Source: Embleya hyalina
GTDB taxonomy: Bacteria; Actinomycetota; Actinomycetes; Streptomycetales; Streptomycetaceae
Direction: 5' to 3'
Assembly (NCBI RefSeq): GCF_003967355.1
Contig: NZ_BIFH01000054.1
Coordinates: forward strand, 1-64,000
Length of the DNA stretch: 64,000 nucleotides
Shown here: in pieces, positions 58,244 to 64,000 of the stretch
Layout: every line of letters begins with the position of its first letter
Numbering within the stretch: position 1 is the stretch's first letter
The notes under the pieces: generated by a model
Database searches by the model: none
Seen by the model: the letters and a program-made list of their open reading frames with translations, nothing else
Told to the model about the DNA's origin: nothing
Made by a program: the position numbers and the translations under genes

Positions 58244-58576
58244 CTACCATCCGCCGTGCCGCCGGGCGTGGAGTTCGGCCGCCGCGTGCCACCAGCGCGG
58301 CGGCGACGCACCGGTGACCTCGGCGGACGGCTGATCGGGATGCAGGCCGAGCCGGCGCAGCGCCTCGGGAGGTACGCGGATGACGTACCAGCACTGCCGA
58401 CCACCGTCGGGATCGGCGCCGCACACCAGCCCGATGTGGATCTCCTCGTCGGCGAAGGGCATCCAGTCGATGCCGCGTTCACGCAGTCAAGCGCGCACGG
58501 CCGCCGCCGGTCGGAGGCAGCCCCGCAGGTTCCGATACACCGTGATCGTCAACCACCCGTCACCAGGTCTCTCCAT
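58244..58576 (-). pseudogene. Small gene with an internal in-frame TGA
   Basis: From ATG 58576 the frame reads MERPGDGWLTITVYRNLRG...AAAVRA, then TGA at 58487-58489, and continues in the same frame as LRERGIDWMPFADEEIHIGL...WYVIRVPPEALRRLGLH to a normal stop at 58244 (about 110 codons). Coding character is continuous across the TGA. The neighbouring residues (VRA-stop-LRERG) would fit a Trp codon, so a TGG-to-TGA change is likely. No selenocysteine element is evident. The downstream part alone could be translated from ATG 58462 (72 residues). Confidence 0.55.
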
Positions 58577-58793
58577 GGTGACGATGATGCCGGCCGGTCC
58601 GGGGGAGCGTCCCGAATCCGGCCGCATCGGCGATCGAGCGGATCCGCGCGCCGGCCGGCTCGGGCGGCGAACTCGTCGTGCGCGGTCGCGAACACGGGTC
58701 CGACCGGACCCGTACGTGTGGCGGCTGCCGGGGTGGTGGGGCGCGGTAGATTCGATCGGATTCGATCACGAACCGATGGGTGAGGGAGTACGC

Positions 58794-59372
58794 ATGGCCT
58801 CGATCCACCGCACCACCATGACGCCCGGAAAACTGGAACTGCTCGCCGACTGGCTGCCCCGGCAGGGTTGGTACGCGGGCGGGGCCGAAGCGCCGGAGCC
58901 GATCAGGGCCGGCGGATTCCGGCTGGACGACCCGGCGGGCGAGGTCGGGATCGAGTTCATGATCGTGGTGGACGCCGGCGGCCCGGAGCCGGTCGCGTAT
59001 CTCGTGCCCATGGCCTATCGCGGCGCGGCGCCGGCCGACGCCCCCGACGACGCGCTGATCGGTACCTCCGAGCATGGCGTGCTCGGTACCCGGTGGATCT
59101 ACGACGGCCTGCGGGACCCGGTGGTGATGGGGCAGTTGCACGCGGTCCTGCGCGGCGAGGCGACGCCCCAGAGCCAGAGCGAGAGCGACACCCCGGACCC
59201 GACCGTGACGGTGCACGGCGGCGGCGCGGCCGGTGTGCTCGACGTTCGGGTGAACCGGGTCCTGCGACCCGTCGAGGCCGAGGACGGGCCGTCGGGCAGC
59301 CTGGTCGCCGGCTGGACCCGGCCGGACGGGACGGCCGTGCGGGGAGTGCTCGCGACCTTCGCGTCGCGGTAG
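58794..59372 (+). CDS. Maltokinase N-terminal cap-like domain protein
   Basis: 192 residues. It opens ASIHRTTMTPGKLELLADWL and contains FRLDDPAGEVGIEFMIVVDA, YLVPMAYRGA and LIGTSEHGVLG, matching stand-alone actinobacterial proteins related to the N-terminal cap of maltokinase (Pep2/Mak). There is no kinase domain. ATG 58794 with GAGGGAG. Direct repeats of TTCGATC lie just upstream. Confidence 0.8.
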   Translation: MASIHRTTMTPGKLELLADWLPRQGWYAGGAEAPEPIRAGGFRLDDPAGEVGIEFMIVVDAGGPEPVAYLVPMAYRGAAPADAPDDALIGTSEHGVLGTRWIYDGLRDPVVMGQLHAVLRGEATPQSQSESDTPDPTVTVHGGGAAGVLDVRVNRVLRPVEAEDGPSGSLVAGWTRPDGTAVRGVLATFASR

Positions 59373-59498
59373 CCGCGCGCCGAGCCCGGCGCGCGGCACG
59401 GGACGATTGGCCCACGGCGTGCGACCACGAGGTGCGGCGGCACCGACCCGGTCGGTGCCGCCGAATCGGGTCGGTACCGCCGCACCGGCGGCCGGTGC

Positions 59499-61724
59499 CT
59501 ACGGGGAAAGCTCGGCCAGGGAGTCCGACCACGCCGCGCACAGATCGTCCGCCAACCCGGCCGGGAGACACGTGTCGACCAGCGCCGTGATGTGCATCGT
59601 GTCGTCGAAGGAGCCCAGGAAGACGCCGATCGGGGCGCTCCGCGGCACCCCGCCGAGAGGGATCGCGTCGAACACGGGGGAGCCGCGGAAGGCGTACGAG
59701 TGGCGGGGCCAGTGGTGCACGGAGCCGGCGGCCAGGTCGATCTGCCAGGGGGACACGGCGGTACGGAAGCCCCAACGGTCGACGGGCGGGGCCTTGTCCT
59801 CGGCGACCAGGTGCAGGCGACGGATCGGGTCGGCCTGATCGCACGGCAGGCGTACCCGGGCCGGCCGGGCGTGGTTGCCCGGCTCCGGCGCGCCCAACGT
59901 GCCGGACGGGGACGGCACCAGCGCCCAGACCGGCCGCACGCCGCGCCGCCACGGTACGCCCGGGCAGGTGCGCAGCGCGCCCGCGAGCGCGGCGAGGAAG
60001 ACGTCGTGCGGGCCGACCCCGCGACCGTGCCGCGACGCCGCGTGCAGGCGTTCCGGATCCAGGTCCAGCCAGGCCATCCGCCGCGTGCCGGTCGCCCCAC
60101 GGGTCGCGAACGGCCGGGTGGACGGCGGCGACAGGCGGCGCACGTGGCCGCGGACGCCGAGCACGGCGGGCCCGAGCGGGGTCACCGCCGCCGCCTCGAT
60201 CGGCTCCACCCCGAACAGCCGCCGGGCCACCTCGACCACCGACGCGTCGTCGAGCAGCGCGTGGTGCGCCTTGAACACCACCGCCCACTCGTCGCCCGCG
60301 TAGCCGTGCACGAGCCGCGCCTCCCACGCCGGACGGTCCCGGGGCAGCCGATCCGCCAACGACGCGTCGACCGCCGCGCCCAGCCGTCCCGGGCCGACCG
60401 GATACACGTGCACATGCCGATCCGGGTGCACCGGCCCGCGCCGCCGATGCGTGCCGTCGGAGCGGTAGGCCAGGACCGGCACCCGCCACAACCGGGCCGC
60501 CACCGCCTGACGCAGGTCCGCCACGGTCGGCGCCAGGCCGCGAAAGCGCAGTACGGCGCCGAGTTCGACCGATCCGGCCCGGTCGCCCCGCCCGGGATCG
60601 CGATACGCCCGCTCCAACGCGGTGTCGCGCCGCCCGCCGCGCCCCGGCCGGACACAGTCCACCAGGTAGTCCCGATCCACCGCGGTCGCCGACCTCGGCT
60701 CGCCGAGCAACGCCCGTACCCCCGAGTCGTCATAGCCCCGACGGTGCGTCAGATACGGCGTGCACGCCGCGTGCGCCTCCGCGAGCCGTTCCACGCCGGT
60801 CGGCCGCGCGGGCGGCTCGTCGACGAACCGCAGGCGCACCGGCAGGAATTCGGCCAGCACCTCGCGGACCACCTCGACCGGGACGTCGTGCGGATGCCGT
60901 ACGTGGTAGGTGTCCACCCCGCCGGAGCCGGTCAGATCGGCCAACCGGGTCATCACCCGCGCCGCCTCGTGCACCGGCATGAAGTTGAGCCGGCCGTCCG
61001 GCGCCGCCGGTAACCGCAACACCGGCCGCATCCGCCCCGGCAGCCGCGCCGCCCAGCCGAACGCCGCACACCCGCCGGTCGCCTCGGCTCGCTCCACCAC
61101 GTGCCGCAGCGAGTTCGCCGGCACCCCGGGACGATCCGAGACCAGCGTGGTCGGCCGCAGGATCAACGCCGAACGCCCCAGCCGCGCCGCCCAGTCCCGG
61201 ACCAGCGTCTCCGCCTCGTACTGGGCCCGCTCGTAGTCGTTCTCGAAACCCGCCGAGTCGTCGGCCGGTTGCTCCTTGATCGTGCCGTCGCGACGGGCAC
61301 CCGCGACGTAGGCGGTGCCGATGTGCAACACGCGCGGTCGCCGCCGACCCGCCTCGGCCAACTGGAGGAGGTGGCGGGTGCCTTCGACCGTGTCGCGCCG
61401 CAACTCCGCCGGCGCGGCGTCGGGTCGGCGGTCGCCCGCGCAGTGCCAGATCACGTCGATCGAGTCGGCCAACGAGGTGAACTCGGGCCCGGCCAGGCCC
61501 AGTCGCGGCAACGTCGGATCGGTTTCGACGATCCGCAGCCGCTCGGGCAGTCGCCGTACCAACTCGTCGGGAGCGGCGGTGACTTCCAGAAACGCCCGGA
61601 TCCGGTCGAGGGCGCCGCGCGAACCCGCGTAGGACAGGACGGTGATCGTACGGTGGCGGTCCAGCAGTTCGCGGAGCAGATGGAGACCGAGGAATCCGGT
61701 GGCTCCGGTGATGGCGACGCGCAT
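59499..61724 (-). CDS. Fusion of thioester-reductase-like SDR and wax-ester synthase/DGAT-like acyltransferase
   Basis: 741 residues. The N-terminal extended SDR has TGATGFLGLHLL (residues 6-17), GTAYVAG (136-142) and YERAQYEAE (164-172), where the usual catalytic Lys (YxxxK) is Gln168. The C-terminal ~370 residues resemble WS/DGAT acyltransferases: HHALLDD at 487-493 in place of HHxxxDG, the GPHDVFLAALAGAL helix and a DUF1298-like end. The pairing suggests acyl-CoA reduction plus ester synthesis, but the missing Lys and the Gly-to-Asp change raise doubt about activity. ATG 61724. Confidence 0.8.
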   Translation of the reverse strand: MRVAITGATGFLGLHLLRELLDRHRTITVLSYAGSRGALDRIRAFLEVTAAPDELVRRLPERLRIVETDPTLPRLGLAGPEFTSLADSIDVIWHCAGDRRPDAAPAELRRDTVEGTRHLLQLAEAGRRRPRVLHIGTAYVAGARRDGTIKEQPADDSAGFENDYERAQYEAETLVRDWAARLGRSALILRPTTLVSDRPGVPANSLRHVVERAEATGGCAAFGWAARLPGRMRPVLRLPAAPDGRLNFMPVHEAARVMTRLADLTGSGGVDTYHVRHPHDVPVEVVREVLAEFLPVRLRFVDEPPARPTGVERLAEAHAACTPYLTHRRGYDDSGVRALLGEPRSATAVDRDYLVDCVRPGRGGRRDTALERAYRDPGRGDRAGSVELGAVLRFRGLAPTVADLRQAVAARLWRVPVLAYRSDGTHRRRGPVHPDRHVHVYPVGPGRLGAAVDASLADRLPRDRPAWEARLVHGYAGDEWAVVFKAHHALLDDASVVEVARRLFGVEPIEAAAVTPLGPAVLGVRGHVRRLSPPSTRPFATRGATGTRRMAWLDLDPERLHAASRHGRGVGPHDVFLAALAGALRTCPGVPWRRGVRPVWALVPSPSGTLGAPEPGNHARPARVRLPCDQADPIRRLHLVAEDKAPPVDRWGFRTAVSPWQIDLAAGSVHHWPRHSYAFRGSPVFDAIPLGGVPRSAPIGVFLGSFDDTMHITALVDTCLPAGLADDLCAAWSDSLAELSP

Positions 61725-62240
61725 GGCTCAGCCAACTCCTTGCAGGTGTTCACAAGCGGCCTGACGGGACGTCACGTCGACGGTCTCGACGCGCGGCGAG
61801 TCGGGCCCGATGGCGCGCTGCGCCGGGGCATGCGTGGTCAATGTCTTCCCTGGGACGAGTGGGTTTCGTCAGGACGCTAGTCGCCGTACGACCATCACCC
61901 ACGCGGTATTGGGCCAACCGATGCCGGTGTCACCCGATCGGGTTCACGATCGGCGGGATGGAGCGCTCGACGACGCGACGGCCGGTCGCCGGGCGGTCCG
62001 GGGCGGGGCCGTCGCGTCCCGTGTCCGGTTGCCTCGGTCGGGTGGCCGGTCCGGTGCCGCTCCGGCCGAGGTGCCGGCCGGAAACCAACGATTGTGCCCT
62101 GCCCGGTGGGTTGGCGCCCCCGAAAGAAGCTTTCTTGACTGTTCGCGCCCGGTGGCGCGGTCGTCGGGTACTACGGTCTGAAGCGAGACGAGGGCCCCGG
62201 GCCCGGCCCGGGACGCGTCACGACCAGGGGGCATACGCAG
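61725..62240. other. Intergenic region without a gene
   Basis: 516 bases between divergent genes; no convincing reading frame. It contains a locally AT-richer patch around 62125-62140 (GAAAGAAGCTTTCTTG), possibly part of a promoter for the MEDS-STAS gene. Confidence 0.45.
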
Positions 62241-63149
62241 ATGGACACTTCCCAGGCCGGGGCCACGGTGGCTGCGGTGGGAGCGATGGAGTACGGCAGC
62301 CATTGCTGTTTCGTGTCGGCCGACGAGGACGTCACGCGGCTCGCGGTGCACAGCTACATCAGGGACGGGCTGTCCGCCGAGGACCGGGTGTTGTGCCTGC
62401 TCGGCAGGCGCGACCGGGCCTGGCTGATGAGTGCTCTGTCCGAAGGACCCACCCGACCCGACGACCGCGAGGCCGACGGCTCGCTCGTGGTCGTCGATGT
62501 CGGCCGAACGCCGTTATGGGACGGCGAGTTCACGCCCGAGGGGATGGCCGAGACGTTCTTCGCGGCGGTGGATCAGGCACTCGCCGACGGCTTTCGCGGC
62601 CTGCGCGTATGCGGCGACATGACCTGGGGTCGGGCCGGCGGCGTCGAACACGCGGACCTGCTCGAATTCGAACGCCTCGCCGGCCTCGGCCTGCCGAGTC
62701 GCCGGGCGATGGGCATTTGCCTGTACGATCCGCGCGAGTTCAGTTCGGTACAGATCGACGCCCAGGAACGGCTGCACCCGCTCGTCGCCGGCACCGGCCG
62801 CGCGCGTCCGCCCACGCTCCAGGTCACCGACACCACCAAGGGGTTGCGCCTGGTCGGCGAGGCCGACGTGGGTACCCGGGACCTGCTGGAGGACGCGCTG
62901 CGGCGCGCGATGGCCCACTCGGGCCGGGACCTGGTCGTCGACCTGTCCGCGCTGGAGTTCGCCGACCTCGGCACGATGGAATCGTTGTATCGGGCCGCCA
63001 CCGCCCTCGGCCCGGACCGGCACCTGGTCCTGCGCGCCGCGGGTCCGGCGGTCCGCAAGGTGGTCGACCTGCTCGGGTGGAGCGGGGCCGGCGGCCTGAT
63101 CGTGGACGAGGACCGACCTTCCGGGGAGTGTAGTGGGGGAGCGCAGTGA
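62241..63149 (+). CDS. MEDS-STAS sensory/anti-anti-sigma-like protein
   Basis: 302 residues. The N-terminal MEDS (DcmR-type) sensory domain begins HCCFVSADEDVTRLAVHSYI and contains RVCGDMTWG. The C-terminal STAS domain (about residues 200-290) has LVVDLSALEFADLGTMESLY; the phosphorylatable Ser/Thr site appears as Thr/Met after the conserved Gly. The stop overlaps the next gene (GTGA), an RsbW-like protein, suggesting a partner-switching pair. Confidence 0.85.
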   Translation: MDTSQAGATVAAVGAMEYGSHCCFVSADEDVTRLAVHSYIRDGLSAEDRVLCLLGRRDRAWLMSALSEGPTRPDDREADGSLVVVDVGRTPLWDGEFTPEGMAETFFAAVDQALADGFRGLRVCGDMTWGRAGGVEHADLLEFERLAGLGLPSRRAMGICLYDPREFSSVQIDAQERLHPLVAGTGRARPPTLQVTDTTKGLRLVGEADVGTRDLLEDALRRAMAHSGRDLVVDLSALEFADLGTMESLYRAATALGPDRHLVLRAAGPAVRKVVDLLGWSGAGGLIVDEDRPSGECSGGAQ

Positions 63150-63673
63150 CCGGCCCGAACCGTGATCGCGCCCACGCCCGCGCGCGGATCGGTGCCGGAC
63201 CGGTGGAGGTACTGCCGTTCGGCGCGTCCGACCTGTGCCTGGTCCGCGCCGTGGTGCGCCGGCACGCCGACGCCGTCGGCCTGGGCGACGACCGCCCCGA
63301 CTGCCTGGTGCTCGCGGTACACGAGATCGCCGCGTGCGCCGTCACCCCGGACTCCCGGCCCGCGCTGCTGCGTTGTGTGCCCGGGGCGGGCCGGGTGGTC
63401 TGCGAGATCCACGCGGCCGGTGACGAAGGGGGCGGGGCGAACGGCGGCCGTGCCGAGGGTGGTTGCCGTCGACGCGCGTTTCCTCGGCTGACCGACAAGC
63501 AGGAGACGCCGGGACGCGGACTGTGGATAGCGCGGGCGCTGTGCGACGAGGTCGAGGTGGCGGAGTGCGCCGAGGGCGTGGTGGTGCGGATGACGATGCA
63601 TCTGACCGGGTCGACGGGGGTGGTCCCGACCGAGCTTGCCGGGCGCTCGGAGACGGAGGGTGAGCTGCGCTGA
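63146..63673 (+). CDS. RsbW-like HATPase_c_2 protein with altered N box
   Basis: 175 residues. N-terminal LCLVRAVVRRHADAVGL, the N-box region VLAVHEIAACAVTP (residues 56-67) and G box GRGLWIARALCDEVEV. The N-box Asn that holds Mg-ATP in anti-sigma kinases is Cys64, so kinase activity is doubtful; it could still bind a sigma factor or STAS protein. A Gly/Glu/Arg-rich insertion sits between the N and G boxes. Coupled to the MEDS-STAS gene by a GTGA overlap. Confidence 0.8.
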   Translation: MTGPNRDRAHARARIGAGPVEVLPFGASDLCLVRAVVRRHADAVGLGDDRPDCLVLAVHEIAACAVTPDSRPALLRCVPGAGRVVCEIHAAGDEGGGANGGRAEGGCRRRAFPRLTDKQETPGRGLWIARALCDEVEVAECAEGVVVRMTMHLTGSTGVVPTELAGRSETEGELR

Positions 63674-63785
63674 TCGGGCCGCCGCCGGGTGCCGTCGGCT
63701 GCCGTCGTGAACGACCGTGACTCGTGCAGGGGTTCCCGGTCGCAAACGGCTTGGCCCGCGCCGTGGGGTGTGACACGGTCGGCCG

Positions 63786-64000
63786 ATGATCGACGAACAC
63801 GCGTGCGTGCGGGCGGTGGCGTCGGGGGCCGCGGCGCGCTTCGGGCCGGAGCGGGCGGCGATCTTCGACGCGGTACGGGCCGATCGGGACGGCTCGACGG
63901 CCCGCCTGCTGCTGGGTCTTGCCGACACGGGCCCGGTGGACGCCCGCCTGCGGGCGATCGAACTGCTGCGTGATCTGGTGCTTTTCGGGCAGACCTGGCC
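63786..64000 (+). CDS. Hypothetical protein, truncated by the window end
   Basis: First 71 codons only. From ATG 63786 the reading MIDEHACVRAVASGAAARFG...LRAIELLRDLVLFGQTW remains open to the last base. Helix-rich; no family recognised; weak RBS. Confidence 0.5.
   Translation, partial: MIDEHACVRAVASGAAARFGPERAAIFDAVRADRDGSTARLLLGLADTGPVDARLRAIELLRDLVLFGQTW

Noticed and set aside
58487-58489. Selenocysteine codon
   Set aside because: No SECIS-like hairpin immediately after the TGA was seen and the context fits a lost Trp codon better.
61810-62181. Open frames upstream of the MEDS-STAS gene
   Set aside because: Poor codon pattern, no RBS, no resemblance to any family; treated as promoter region.

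Overview
The window is high-GC chromosomal DNA from a filamentous actinobacterium, most likely a member of the Streptomycetaceae. The evidence is a BldD orthologue with its c-di-GMP-binding signature, the actinobacterial IHF, many GTG/TTG starts, and the linked order pyr genes - mihF - gmk - rpoZ - coaBC - metK. Genus is not resolvable by eye. There is no true tRNA, rRNA, IS element, prophage or CRISPR array.

Layout. 1-3.3 kb: a 30-bp tandem repeat, then an MFS carrier divergent from a LacI regulator with a 19-bp palindrome between them. 3.3-15 kb: bldD, then the pyrimidine operon pyrR-pyrB-pyrC-(membrane protein)-carA-carB-pyrK-pyrD-pyrF. The operon is tightly overlapped (mostly GTGA junctions) and preceded by a PyrR-type RNA hairpin next to the pyrR ribosome-binding site. 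15.7-24.6 kb: mihF, gmk, rpoZ, an F420-dependent oxidoreductase homologue, a giant membrane protein, coaBC and metK. 24.8-28 kb: a small protein, an HslV/proteasome-like Ntn hydrolase, an iodotyrosine-deiodinase-like flavoprotein, a frameshifted secreted-protein gene and a DUF5709 protein. 28.2-33.3 kb: a 920-residue protein of unknown function divergent from a CPH-type metal ATPase, with a CsoR-like operator between them. 33.4-40.1 kb: a phosphotransferase, Gfo/Idh/MocA dehydrogenase, hotdog thioesterase, aryl-CoA ligase and PaaX-type regulator. A 12-unit 26-bp repeat array follows (40.1-40.4 kb). 40.4-48.3 kb: two antigen-85/esterase-like proteins, a PrsW protease operon, a GNAT, an epimerase and two hypothetical proteins. 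48.4-50.2 kb: a Ro60/TROVE protein and its upstream Y-RNA-like RNA. 50.5-64 kb: a RelE-like protein, an ECF sigma factor with a SnoaL-like tail, a three-gene two-component operon, a lipoprotein, small proteins, an EboA fragment, a gene with an internal TGA, a reductase/wax-ester-synthase fusion, and a MEDS-STAS + RsbW-like pair.

The most interesting locus is at 48.4-50.2 kb. The region just upstream of the Ro60 (TROVE + vWA) gene, on the same strand, can fold into a circularly permuted tRNA. A 17-bp terminal helix encloses, in order, a T-arm, a 7-bp acceptor-like stem capped by UUCG, a UA dinucleotide at the 8/9 position, and a D-arm. This is the architecture known for YrlA-type bacterial Y RNAs. 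A second site at 56.05-56.15 kb keeps three of its sequence blocks in the same order and may be a diverged relative.

All calls come from reading sequence and translations. Family names are from motif recognition, not searches; start codons were chosen from RBS position, overlaps and family length.
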